A stretch of DNA of 64,000 nt from NCBI RefSeq assembly GCF_018130765.1, contig NZ_JAFCJZ010000008.1:1-64000 (forward strand). The letters are read 5' to 3'. Shown here piece by piece: positions 51,243 through 59,921 of this stretch. The DNA is from Bradyrhizobium iriomotense (GTDB taxonomy: Bacteria > Pseudomonadota > Alphaproteobacteria > Rhizobiales > Xanthobacteraceae). The stretch's first letter is position 1; each line of letters starts with the position of its first letter. A model generated the notes under the pieces. The model saw only the letters and a list, made by a program, of their open reading frames with translations, had not been told where the DNA came from and ran no database searches. The position numbers and the translations under genes are program-made.

Positions 51243-52780
51243 CTGACAACCTCGACATTCCAGAAGCGGGGTTTGCGTCCGGCCCATGGCGCATAACCGC
51301 GCACGGCAGGCGCGACCGCGGAGACGTTGACGCCGGAGCTCCACACGATCATCGGCGCATCGTCGACGAACAGTCCGTGGAGCGCATCGAACAGCGGCTG
51401 GCGCGCCACAGGTTCGGGCGTCTCCATCAGCTTGCCAAGCAGCTCGATCGCATCACGATTGCCCCAGACCTTGTCCGGCTGCGCGGTCTTGTCGCCGATG
51501 AACCGGTCCAGCCCGAAGGCGGGATCGAGATAAGGCGTGTAGTTCCAGACCATGAGCTGATAGTCGCCCTTGTTGTAGCGGCTGAGCTGGGCCGCGAACT
51601 CGACGACCTCGACGGTGAGATTGAGGCCCGCCTGCTGCGCCATTGCCTGCACCATCACGGCGACGTCGTTCATGACGGGAAAACGCGAATTGGTGGTGAT
51701 CTTGATCGGCTCGCCCTTGTAGCCGGCCTCGCTCAGCAGCTTCTTCGCGCGCGCGATGTCGAGGTTTTGGCCGGCCTGCTCCACTGCGCCGTAATAGCGG
51801 CTCGAGAGCGGCACCAGCGACGTGCTCGGCTTGGCGTAGCCGTCGGTCAGGCTGTCGCTCATGCCGGGATAGTCGAGCGAGGCCGCGATCGCCTCGCGGA
51901 TGCGCTTGTCCTTCAGCAGCGGATCATTGGTCTGCATCACGATGGCATTCAACGAGGCAACCGGCGCCGATGCGATCACGAGCCCTGCCGACCTCAACTC
52001 GCCCGCGAATTTGGGATCGGCTGACGGCCAGAGATCGAGATTGCCAGACTGGATCGCCGCCTTCGCCGCCGCCGGATCGGGCACGATCGACAGCCTGACG
52101 CGATCGACCTTGGGCGGCTTGGCCCCACTGAGGCCGTCGGCCGACTCGCTGCGCGCTGCATAGGCCTCGTTGCGCACGAGCTCGATGAACTGGCCGCGGC
52201 GCCATTCGGCCAGCTTGAACGGGCCGGTGCCGATCGCCTTCTGCCAGGCGCCGTCGGCGCCGACCGAGTCCGGGTGCGCGATGCCGGTGCTGTCGCAATC
52301 GGCCCGCGCCATCGTGCTGAGGAACGCGCCGCTCGGCTCGGCGAGTCGGAAGACAACTTGCTCCGGCGACGGCACCGTGATCTCGACGATCTTGATCTTG
52401 CGCGTGCCGTCAAAATTGGTTCGGCACGGCCAGCCGGATTTCGGATCGAGGAAGCGCTCCCAGGTCCACGCCACTTCGCGTGAGGTCAGCGGCGCGCCGT
52501 TGTGGAAGGTCACGCCCTCGCGCAGCGTGAAGGTGTAGGTGCGGCCATCGGCGGACGTCTCAATAGCTTTGGCCAGCATCGGCGCAACGGTGCCGTCACC
52601 TCGCCAGGCGACGAGGCCTTCGTAGATCTGCTGCAGCACCAGTCCGGTGTTGTCGTCAGGGCTATTGCCCGGCATCAGGCCGCGGATGTCGGTCGTGACC
52701 ATGCTGCGCAGGACGCTCTCGGCGCGGGCCACCGGCAGCGGCGCAAGCATCAGGCACAACGCAACGACAAACCGTTTCAT
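51239..52780 (-). CDS. ABC transporter substrate-binding protein, family 5 (second copy)
   Basis: About 513 aa with a signal peptide of about 20 residues (FVVALCLMLAPLPVARAES). SBP_bac_5 features include EGLVAWRGDGTVAPMLAKAI, TYTFTLREGVTFHNGAPLTS and IGTGPFKLAEWRRGQFIELV. ATG 52780 is preferred over TTG 52786. It is clearly related to the binding protein at 56166-57731, including a shared Cys pair (WPCRTNFDG and ARADCDSTGI here) that could form a disulphide. It binds peptides, opines or other amine compounds in the periplasm. The gene lies 14 bases after the ATPase gene. Confidence 0.9.
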   Translation of the reverse strand: MKRFVVALCLMLAPLPVARAESVLRSMVTTDIRGLMPGNSPDDNTGLVLQQIYEGLVAWRGDGTVAPMLAKAIETSADGRTYTFTLREGVTFHNGAPLTSREVAWTWERFLDPKSGWPCRTNFDGTRKIKIVEITVPSPEQVVFRLAEPSGAFLSTMARADCDSTGIAHPDSVGADGAWQKAIGTGPFKLAEWRRGQFIELVRNEAYAARSESADGLSGAKPPKVDRVRLSIVPDPAAAKAAIQSGNLDLWPSADPKFAGELRSAGLVIASAPVASLNAIVMQTNDPLLKDKRIREAIAASLDYPGMSDSLTDGYAKPSTSLVPLSSRYYGAVEQAGQNLDIARAKKLLSEAGYKGEPIKITTNSRFPVMNDVAVMVQAMAQQAGLNLTVEVVEFAAQLSRYNKGDYQLMVWNYTPYLDPAFGLDRFIGDKTAQPDKVWGNRDAIELLGKLMETPEPVARQPLFDALHGLFVDDAPMIVWSSGVNVSAVAPAVRGYAPWAGRKPRFWNVEVVR

Positions 52781-52794
52781 ACGCAAGATCCTGT

Positions 52795-53583
52795 TCAGCC
52801 CGAGACTCGCTCCGCCGCCGCACCGGCGAAATCCAGCACGGGCGCGGCTGCTAGCAGCGCCTTGGTGTAGTCATGCCGGGGGTGATCGAAGACGTCATCG
52901 CGCGAGCCCTGCTCGACGATCTTGCCGCCCTGCATCACCACGACGCGGTCGGCGACCTGCTCGACCGCCGCGAGATCATGGCTGATGAACAGGCAGGCGA
53001 AGCCGTATTGCGCCTGCAGCCGCTCGAACAGTTTCAGCACCTGCGCCTGGATGGTCATGTCGAGCGCCGACACCGGCTCGTCCGCGACCACGAAGGCCGG
53101 CTCGCGCACGATGGCGCGCGCAATCGCGATACGCTGCCGCTGACCGCCCGACAATTCATGCGGCCAGCGCTTGCCGAGACCGGCAAGGCCGACCTCGTCG
53201 AGCATCGTCTCGACGCGCCAATCGCGCTCGGCCGTCGTGAGTTGCGGCACGTGACGCAGCGGCTCGGCGACGATCTCGCCAACGCGCATGCGCGGATCGA
53301 GCGAAGAGTACGGATCCTGGAACACGAGCTGCGAGGCCAAACGGAAGTCGCGATCGACGCTCGTCGCCACGTCCCTGCCCCGAAACCTGATCTCGCCGCC
53401 CGAGGTCGGGATCAGCCGCAGCATGGCACGGCCGAGCGTGGTCTTGCCGGAGCCGCTGCCGCCGACCACGGCGACGGTTTCTCCCGCAGCGATGTCGAGA
53501 TCGACGCCGTTGACGGCGGAGACGCCGGTATCGCGGCGGAATAGCCGCTGCCGCCCGGCAAAGCCGACCTTGAGCCCGCGCAC
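52795..53583 (-). CDS. Second ATPase domain of the peptide/opine-type ABC importer
   Basis: An intact 262-aa reading frame with GTG start. Walker A is GGSGSGKTT (about residues 41-49), the dpp-type VFQDPYSSLDPRMRVGEI follows, the ABC signature is LSGGQRQRI, and Walker B is FVVADEPVSALD. The frame is open upstream to a TAG at 53685 and encodes there SPREAYTKRLVEALPRRG, the tail of the first ATPase domain. It is therefore probably the C-terminal half of a fused double ATPase separated from the N-terminal half by a frameshift (see the pseudogene entry). Confidence 0.8.
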   Translation of the reverse strand: MRGLKVGFAGRQRLFRRDTGVSAVNGVDLDIAAGETVAVVGGSGSGKTTLGRAMLRLIPTSGGEIRFRGRDVATSVDRDFRLASQLVFQDPYSSLDPRMRVGEIVAEPLRHVPQLTTAERDWRVETMLDEVGLAGLGKRWPHELSGGQRQRIAIARAIVREPAFVVADEPVSALDMTIQAQVLKLFERLQAQYGFACLFISHDLAAVEQVADRVVVMQGGKIVEQGSRDDVFDHPRHDYTKALLAAAPVLDFAGAAAERVSG

Positions 53584-54406
53584 GCTGACGAGCGGCTCGC
53601 CGCCCTGTCGCGCCTTGGTCGTGGCGCCGCGGCGCGGCAGGGCCTCGACCAGCCGTTTGGTATAAGCCTCCCGCGGCGAGAACTAACAGGATCTGCCGCG
53701 TCGTGCCGGTCTCCACCATCCTGCCCTGGCGCAGCACCAGAGCGCGCTGCGCATAGCGTGACACCAGGCCGAGATTGTGGGTGATCAGCATCACCGAGGT
53801 GCCGTGGTCGCGGGCGAGCCCGACCATGAGGTCGAGCACCTCGCGCTGGGTCAGGGTATCCAGCGCCGTGGTCGGCTCGTCTGCGATCAGCAGCTTCGGC
53901 TTCAGCAGCATCACCGACGCGAGCATGATGCGCTGGCGCATGCCGCCGGAGAATTCGTGCGGATAGGCGTCAAAGGTTCTTTCAGGATCGCGGATCTGCA
54001 CGCGCGCGAGCATGTCGAGACAGCGGCGCTTGATCTCGCGCTTGCCGAGCCGCTCGTGCAGGCCGAGCCCTTCCGCCATCTGCGCACCGACGCTGATGGC
54101 GGGATTGAGCGAGACCATCGGCTCCTGGAACACCATGCCGACGGTCGGCCCGCGCAGCGTCCGCATCTGGCGCGCCGAGACACCAGCGAGATCGACACCG
54201 TCGAGCACGATACGGCCGCCGGCCTTGCGCAGCCCCGGCGGCAACAAACCAAGTACCGCGCGCGCCGCCGCGGTCTTGCCGCTGCCGGATTCGCCGACGA
54301 CGGCGAGAAACTCGCCGCGCTCGACGGCGAAGGAGATGTCGTCGACGATCACAGCCTTGCTGGCGGCGACCTCGATCCGCAGATTTTCGACCGACAGCAG
54401 CGTCAT
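52795..54406 (-). pseudogene. Frameshifted double-ATPase (DppD-DppF fusion) gene
   Basis: The first ATPase starts MTLLSVENLRIEVAASKAVI at the ATG at 54406, which overlaps the permease stop. It has Walker A GESGSGKTA, signature FSGGMRQR, Walker [13 protein letters not shown] and switch LITHNL. After RMVETGTTRQIL the reading frame leaves the family pattern and continues as Arg-rich noise to 53156. The proper continuation is in another frame (phase 0 instead of 1), blocked by TAG at 53683-53685. One extra base, or two missing, near 53685 explains this. It may be real decay, a sequencing error, or recoding. Confidence 0.75.
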
Positions 54407-55215
54407 CCGTGCGCCATCCTCGGGTCGAGGCGATCGCGTAAGGAATCGCCGAGCAGGTTGATGCCGAGCAGCGTCAGCGCGATGCACAGGCCCGGCGCGA
54501 TCGAGAGCCAGGCGGCCGTCTCCATGAACGGACGGCTCGCCGCCAGCATGTTGCCCCAGGTCGGCGCCGGCGGCGGCACGCCGAGGCCGAGAAAGCTCAG
54601 CGCGCTCTCGGCCAGCAGAACCCAGCCGAACATGCTGGTCGCGAGCACCGCAACCGGCGCGATCGCGTTCGGCATCACGTGGCGGAACATCGAATACACT
54701 TCCGAATTGCCGATCACCCGCGAAGCCTCGACATATTCCTTCTCGCGGATCGACAGCACCGTGCCGCGCACCACGCGGACGACCGACGGGATGTAGGCAA
54801 GGCCAAGCGCCAGGATCAGCCCGACCTTGTTGGCGCCGACCACAATCATCACCGCCAAAGCCAGCAGGATACCGGGGAACGCGAGCAGCGCGTCGTTGAC
54901 CGCCATGATGATGCGATCGGTCCAGCCGCGGATGTAGCCGGCCGCGCAGCCGATCACCATGCCGGCCGCAACAGCCAGCAGCACCGTGATCAGGGCAATC
55001 ACCACACTCGCGCCGGCCCCGACCATGATGCGGCTGAGCACGTCGCGGCCGAATTCATCCGTGCCCAACCAATGCAGCGACGACGGCGCCTGAAGCCGCG
55101 CGCGCAGATTGATCCGCAGCGGATCGAACGGCGTCCAGAACGCGCCTGTAAGCGCCGCGCCGAGCAGGAGCGCGATCAAGGTGCCGCCGATCGCGGTGTT
55201 GGCGCGCATCCTCAT
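54403..55215 (-). CDS. Peptide/opine ABC permease, DppC type
   Basis: About 270 aa from the ATG at 55215 (MRMRANTAIGGTLIALLLGA), overlapping the DppB-type stop (ATGA). The ORF extension upstream is a shadow. It has about six helices, the EAA loop KEYVEASRVIGNSEVYSMFR, and HVMPNAIAPVAVLATS, as in BPD transporter permeases. LGTDEFGRDVLSRIMVGAGA is typical of DppC. It forms the channel with the DppB-type protein. Confidence 0.92.
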   Translation of the reverse strand: MRMRANTAIGGTLIALLLGAALTGAFWTPFDPLRINLRARLQAPSSLHWLGTDEFGRDVLSRIMVGAGASVVIALITVLLAVAAGMVIGCAAGYIRGWTDRIIMAVNDALLAFPGILLALAVMIVVGANKVGLILALGLAYIPSVVRVVRGTVLSIREKEYVEASRVIGNSEVYSMFRHVMPNAIAPVAVLATSMFGWVLLAESALSFLGLGVPPPAPTWGNMLAASRPFMETAAWLSIAPGLCIALTLLGINLLGDSLRDRLDPRMAHG

Positions 55216-56156
55216 GCCACCGTCACCCTGGGATCGAACAAGGGATAGCAGAGATCGACGATCAGATTGACCACGACGTAGATCACCGCCGTGAACAGCA
55301 GGCAGCCCTGCACCACGGGATAGTCGCGCGCGAAGATCGAATCCACCAGCAGCCGGCCGAGACCGGGCAGCGTGAACACGGTCTCGATCACGGCGATGCC
55401 GCCGAGGAGATGGCCGAGCACGAGGCCGATCAGCGTCCAGGTCGGCGCGAAGGCGTTGGGCAGCACGTGCCGGGCGAGGACGCGCCATTCCGGCACGCCC
55501 TTGGCGCGCGCATGGGTGACATATTCGAGCCTGAGTACCTCGATCGAGGCGGCGCGTGCCATGCGCGTGAGCACGCCGATCTCCACCATGGTCAGCGTCG
55601 CGATCGGCAGCACGATGAAGGTCGCCGCCTGCCAGAAATTCTCCGCGAACGGCACATAGCCGATCACCGGCAGCCATTTCAGCTTGAGGCCGAACAGCAG
55701 TAGCAGCAGAAGACCGAGCCAGAAGCTCGGGATCGACAGCAGCAGCGTGGCGCCGCCGACCACGGAGAGATCGAGCAGGCTGTTCTGCTTCCAGGCCGCG
55801 ACGAGGCCGGCCGGGACTGCGATGCATGCGGCCGCCGCGACCGCCACCAGCACGATGACGGCACTGACCTGGAAGCGGTCGAGGATCAGCGGCAGCACCG
55901 CCAGATTGTTGGTGATGGAGTGACCGAAATCCCCGGCCGCAAGCTTGGCGATCCAGTGCATGAACTGGATCGGGATCGGCTGGTCGAGCCCCAGCTGGGC
56001 ACGAAGCTGCACCGCCTGCGCGGGATCGGCGGCATCGCCGAGCATCACCTGAACGGGATCGCCGGGAATGAGCCGGACCAGCGCGAACACCCCGATCGCG
56101 ACCAGCAGCAGCGTCGGGATCGTCATTGCCAATCGTCGTGCGAGGTAACCCAACAT
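55212..56156 (-). CDS. Peptide/opine ABC permease, DppB type
   Basis: A 314-aa permease starting MLGYLARRLAMTIPTLLLVA, with six helices. The DppB signature is VRLIPGDPVQVMLGDAADPA near the N-terminus. The EAA loop contains EYVTHARAKGVPEWRVLARH and VLPNAFAPTWTLIG. It partners the DppC-type permease. The gene starts nine bases after the stop of the first binding-protein gene. Confidence 0.93.
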   Translation of the reverse strand: MLGYLARRLAMTIPTLLLVAIGVFALVRLIPGDPVQVMLGDAADPAQAVQLRAQLGLDQPIPIQFMHWIAKLAAGDFGHSITNNLAVLPLILDRFQVSAVIVLVAVAAAACIAVPAGLVAAWKQNSLLDLSVVGGATLLLSIPSFWLGLLLLLLFGLKLKWLPVIGYVPFAENFWQAATFIVLPIATLTMVEIGVLTRMARAASIEVLRLEYVTHARAKGVPEWRVLARHVLPNAFAPTWTLIGLVLGHLLGGIAVIETVFTLPGLGRLLVDSIFARDYPVVQGCLLFTAVIYVVVNLIVDLCYPLFDPRVTVA

Positions 56157-56165
56157 GGCGCCGCC

Positions 56166-57731
56166 CTACTCGACCGTGACGCCCCAGAACCGCGGCTGCG
56201 GATAAAGCCAGCCGGCATAGCCCTTGATGCCCTTGCGCAGTGCCATCAGCTCGGCGCCGTTGAACAGCACGATCATCGGCACGTCGGCGATGAAGCGCTT
56301 GTGCATCTCGTCGAACAGCGCCTGCCGCTTTGCGGTGTCGTCGATCATCATCGACTGGCGCAGCATGTCCTGCGCCTGCGGATTATCCCAGACCTTGCGC
56401 GGCTGCGTCGCCTTCGGCCCGGTCAGCATCTCGAAGCTTAGGGAGGGATCGAGCCGCGCCGAATAGGTAAAGGCCATCGACTGGTAGTCGCCGCGGTTGT
56501 AGCGGTCCAGCTGTGCCGCCCAGTCCATCACCTCCAGCTCGATATTGATGCCGACGGTCTGGGCCATGGCCTGCACCAGCACGGAGGAATCGAACACGTA
56601 GCTGTAGCGCTTGTTGGTGATCATCTTGATCGGCTGGCCGCGGTAGCCGGCCTCCAGCAGCAGCTTCTTGGCCTCCGCGAGGTTCTGTGCATAACCGTGC
56701 GACTGCGTCTCACTGTAGAACGGGCTGCCGAGCGGCAGCGCGGAATTGTTGGGGCGCGCGGTGCCCATCATCACGGCATCGACGATCTGCGCGGTGTCGA
56801 TCGACAGCGCAATGGCGCGGCGGATCCGCACGTCCTTCAGCAGCGGGTCCTTGGTCTGGAACAGGATGCCGGTGAGGCCGAGCGCGGGCGTGATGCTGAG
56901 CTGCACCTCGGGACGCGATTTGAGCTCTTCGAGATCGGGGATCGACAGGCTCATGATGACGTCGAGCGAGCCGCTGAGCAGCCCCGCCTTTGCGGCAGAG
57001 CTGTCCGGAATGACGTTGAAACGAACGCGATCGACCTTGACGTCCTTGGCGCCCGTGTAACCGGTGCGCGGTTCGCTGCGCGAGACGTAGCCGTCGAAGC
57101 GGATGACATCGACATATTGTCCGCGCTTCCACTCGCCGAGCTTGAACGGGCCGGTGCCAACAGGGGCGATCCACTTGCCGTCCGCCCCGACGGAATCGCG
57201 ATGGATGATTGCGGTCTGGCCGCAATCGGGGCGCGCGAGAGTCGGGAGGAACAAGGCGCTCGGCTGATCGAGCGTGATGGCGACGGTCTGCGGATCGGGC
57301 GCCTCGATCTTCTCGACCCGCGCGATGCCGGTGGCGCTGAATTCGGAGAGGCAGCGCCATTGGGTTGCTGGGTCGAGCCAGCGCTTGAGCGACCAGACCA
57401 CGTCGTCCGAGGTCATGGTGGCACCATTGTGGAACTTGACGCCCTGGCGCAGGCGGAATGTGTAGGTCTTCCCTTCGTTCGAGACGGTCCAGCTGTCAGC
57501 CAGCATCGGGCCGATCGACGTGTCGTCGCGGAAGGCGACCAGCCCTTCCACCACATGCGCGATCACGCCGTCGGTGTTGGCGTCGCGATTGGTGCCGGGA
57601 TCGGTCGAGCGGATATCGGCGTTGAGCCGCGTCCGCAGCAATGTCTCGGCGCCGGCCTTGCCCAGCATGGCCCACAGGACGAGCGCGGCCAGACCGACCG
57701 CCCATGCCGGCGATGGCCGACGCCGCCGCAT
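56166..57731 (-). CDS. ABC transporter substrate-binding protein, family 5 (first copy)
   Basis: About 521 aa from the ATG at 57731, which overlaps the C45 gene stop (TGATG). The upstream ORF extension is a shadow. The signal peptide is basic then hydrophobic (PSPAWAVGLAALVLWAMLGK) with cleavage near AGA-ET. SBP_bac_5 motifs include TYTFRLRQGVKFHNGATMTS, VGTGPFKLGEWKRGQYVDVI and RIRRAIALSIDTAQIVDAVM. It shares the Cys pair (WRCLSEFSA and RPDCGQTAI) with the second binding protein of this operon. The order of transporter genes suggests it is the main receptor. Confidence 0.9.
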   Translation of the reverse strand: MRRRRPSPAWAVGLAALVLWAMLGKAGAETLLRTRLNADIRSTDPGTNRDANTDGVIAHVVEGLVAFRDDTSIGPMLADSWTVSNEGKTYTFRLRQGVKFHNGATMTSDDVVWSLKRWLDPATQWRCLSEFSATGIARVEKIEAPDPQTVAITLDQPSALFLPTLARPDCGQTAIIHRDSVGADGKWIAPVGTGPFKLGEWKRGQYVDVIRFDGYVSRSEPRTGYTGAKDVKVDRVRFNVIPDSSAAKAGLLSGSLDVIMSLSIPDLEELKSRPEVQLSITPALGLTGILFQTKDPLLKDVRIRRAIALSIDTAQIVDAVMMGTARPNNSALPLGSPFYSETQSHGYAQNLAEAKKLLLEAGYRGQPIKMITNKRYSYVFDSSVLVQAMAQTVGINIELEVMDWAAQLDRYNRGDYQSMAFTYSARLDPSLSFEMLTGPKATQPRKVWDNPQAQDMLRQSMMIDDTAKRQALFDEMHKRFIADVPMIVLFNGAELMALRKGIKGYAGWLYPQPRFWGVTVE

Positions 57732-58888
57732 CACGCGGCCCCCGCGGCAGACCGCTCGTACGCGGCCCGCCCGATTTCGTCGATTTCGAGCCGGTACTCG
57801 GTGAATTCGCGGTTGAGCGCCGGCAGCGGCGCCGCCTGCATCAATCCGCTCGCCGGTTCCATCAGGATCGTCGCCACGGTGGCACTGAGATTGTTGCTGA
57901 GATTGCGGCGCGGCGGGCGGCACACCGACCAGGGATAGGCGAACTCGTCGAACAGCGCATTCTTGACGTTGTCGAAGGTGATGCTGCCGATGTGCGGCTG
58001 AAGCAGATCGCGGACTCGGATGTCGCGGTAGAGACTGTCAGGCGTATCCTGGATGCCGGCGTCCTTGAGCTTGCCGAGCGCAACCGGGCTCACGAAGTGA
58101 TTGGCGTGCACCAGCAGGCCGTTCTGCGGATGCACCTGAAAGGTCTCATCCGGCGCACATTCGAAATCGATCGCCACGCCCTCGCGATGGCTGATGATCA
58201 TGTTGTTGGCCGCGGATTTCCTGGTGCAATAGACGGCACGCATGGCGAGCGCGAGATGCTCCTGCTCCAGCACCTTGCGGCGGATCAGCGCCAGCGGCAC
58301 GCCGACCTGGCGATAGTCACGGTCACTTTGGAGATAGTTCGCGGTGATCGCGATGCCGACTGCGTTGAAGCCACAGCGACCCAGCGCGCCGGCCTCGGTG
58401 AAGGTCATGAGATCAGGACCGTCATCGCGACGCACCCTCAGCACCACCGCGGTCTCCGCGCATTCGCGCTTCCAATCCCAGTTCTGGGCATGGATCAGGC
58501 GGCCGCTGGCGGTCGCCTGCGGCATCACGACGACGCCGGTGCAGCCGTCGGGCTCGTCGGGCGTTTTCAAGCGCGCGCGGATCACCGGATTGGCGAGCTT
58601 GATGATCTCGGTGCGGGCGTTGAGCAGGACGACGTCCTCGAACGGAACGTCGGCGCCCTCCGCAATGCCGCGCATCTCTTCGATATAAGTCGGATCGAAG
58701 CCCTCGATAACAGGCAGATATTCCCGCACCAGCTCGGCAACTCCCTTGGCGTCGAGCGAAAGCTCCTTCAGCTGCGCGAAGTAGTGCGTCGTCCCCTTCT
58801 TGATGCGGCCTGCCGCCTTCTGCCCGTACTGACGGCCACGCTCGCGCGGAGGACCGGAGATTTCGATGAGGGGAAAGGGCTCAACCAT
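57731..58888 (-). CDS. C45-family autoproteolytic acyltransferase/hydrolase
   Basis: About 385 aa from the ATG at 58888 (MVEPFPLIEISGPPRERGRQ); starts further upstream would run across the GntR operator. The family motif is DGCTGVVV at residues 114-121. The Gly115-Cys116 bond is where C45 precursors cut themselves, and Cys116 becomes the N-terminal nucleophile. The region FEDVVLLNARTEI just before it and IHAQNWDWKRE after it are typical of acyl-CoA:6-aminopenicillanate acyltransferase-like proteins. Bacterial members hydrolyse or transfer acyl amides. There is no signal peptide. It is the first gene of the operon and faces gntR. Confidence 0.87.
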   Translation of the reverse strand: MVEPFPLIEISGPPRERGRQYGQKAAGRIKKGTTHYFAQLKELSLDAKGVAELVREYLPVIEGFDPTYIEEMRGIAEGADVPFEDVVLLNARTEIIKLANPVIRARLKTPDEPDGCTGVVVMPQATASGRLIHAQNWDWKRECAETAVVLRVRRDDGPDLMTFTEAGALGRCGFNAVGIAITANYLQSDRDYRQVGVPLALIRRKVLEQEHLALAMRAVYCTRKSAANNMIISHREGVAIDFECAPDETFQVHPQNGLLVHANHFVSPVALGKLKDAGIQDTPDSLYRDIRVRDLLQPHIGSITFDNVKNALFDEFAYPWSVCRPPRRNLSNNLSATVATILMEPASGLMQAAPLPALNREFTEYRLEIDEIGRAAYERSAAGAA

Positions 58889-58920
58889 GGGACGCCAAAT
58901 TCCTTCTTGAAGTTCCTTTT

Positions 58921-58936
58921 GCTTTCCCGGGAAAGC
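58921..58936. promoter_or_regulatory. GntR operator candidate, perfect 16-bp palindrome
   Basis: GCTTTCCCGGGAAAGC is a perfect palindrome in the 67-base space between the divergent C45 and gntR genes. A looser TTTTGT/ACAAAA inverted repeat lies at 58944-58966 over the gntR start. Confidence 0.6.
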
Positions 58937-58955
58937 TAATGTATTTTGTGATGAC

Positions 58956-59903
58956 ATGAAACAAAAATCTTCGACCGCGAAATCTGCCGTGGAAAAAACG
59001 CCTCCAAGCCGGCTCCAGCGCGAATTGTCCGCCGGGATCATGGACCTGATCCGGAGCGAAGGACTCGCGCCGGGAACCCGTCTTGCCGAGGTCGCGCTGG
59101 CCGAGCGCCTTCAAGTGTCCCGCACGCCGGTGCGCGCCGCGCTGAAGCTCTTGGCGCGGCGCAAGCTCGTGCATGCCGGCGCCAGCCGCGGCTATTTCGT
59201 CGCCGAGGCCGCCCCCGCCTCCCACAAGGCACCGCCAAAGCCGAGCCCCGACGATACCGACCGGCTGTTCCTCGCGATCGCGCGCGATCGCCGCGCCGGG
59301 CGATTGCCGGAGGAAGTTTCCGAGCGCGACCTGATGCAGCGCTACGATGCGACGCGGCCGATCGTGCAGCGCGTGCTGACCAAGCTTGCGGAAGTTGCCG
59401 CCGTTCAGCGCAAGCCCGGCCATGGCTGGCGCTTCCAGCCGACGCTCGCCGATACGCAAGCGCGCGACGAGAGTTACCGATACCGTCTGCTGATCGAGCC
59501 GGCCGCCCTGCTCGAACCTGGATTCAAGCTCGATCCGGCCTGGGCCGCCGAGATGCGCCATCGTCACCAGGAGATGCTGGCGATGCCGTGGAGTGACACC
59601 GCCAGCATCGCGCTCTACGAGATGAATGCGGCCTTCCACGAAGGCCTCGCCGCGGCATCGGGCAACCGTTATCTGCTGGTCGCGGTTCAACAGCAGAACC
59701 GGCTGCGGCGCTTCGGCAATTACGACTGGACCTTCGGCCATGAGCGCGTGATCGTGAACTGCCGCGAGCACCTCGCCATCCTCGACCAGCTCGAAGCCGG
59801 CCAGAACGAGGCCGCGGCTGCGCTCTTGCGCCGGCATCTCCAGGGCGCGGCAAAGCTCAAGCGCGGCCCGGCCAATTCCAACACGCCATCCAAAGCCTCC
59901 TGA
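58956..59903 (+). CDS. GntR-family regulator with two wHTH segments and an FCD-like domain
   Basis: A 315-aa regulator starting MKQKSSTAKSAVEK. Residues 20-83 are a normal GntR winged helix (GTRLAEVALAERLQVSRTPV, then GYFV). Residues about 103-163 look like a second one (LPEEVSERDLMQRYDATRPI, then GHGWRF). Residues about 172-300 are an FCD-type effector domain with EMNAAFHEGLAAASGN and the C-terminal helices CREHLAILDQLEAGQNEAAA. FCD proteins bind small carboxylic acids, often through a metal. It sits divergent to the C45-transporter operon and 18 bases before the aminotransferase gene, and probably controls both. Confidence 0.87.
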   Translation: MKQKSSTAKSAVEKTPPSRLQRELSAGIMDLIRSEGLAPGTRLAEVALAERLQVSRTPVRAALKLLARRKLVHAGASRGYFVAEAAPASHKAPPKPSPDDTDRLFLAIARDRRAGRLPEEVSERDLMQRYDATRPIVQRVLTKLAEVAAVQRKPGHGWRFQPTLADTQARDESYRYRLLIEPAALLEPGFKLDPAWAAEMRHRHQEMLAMPWSDTASIALYEMNAAFHEGLAAASGNRYLLVAVQQQNRLRRFGNYDWTFGHERVIVNCREHLAILDQLEAGQNEAAAALLRRHLQGAAKLKRGPANSNTPSKAS

Positions 59904-59921
59904 CGTTTTCCAAGAGTTGCC

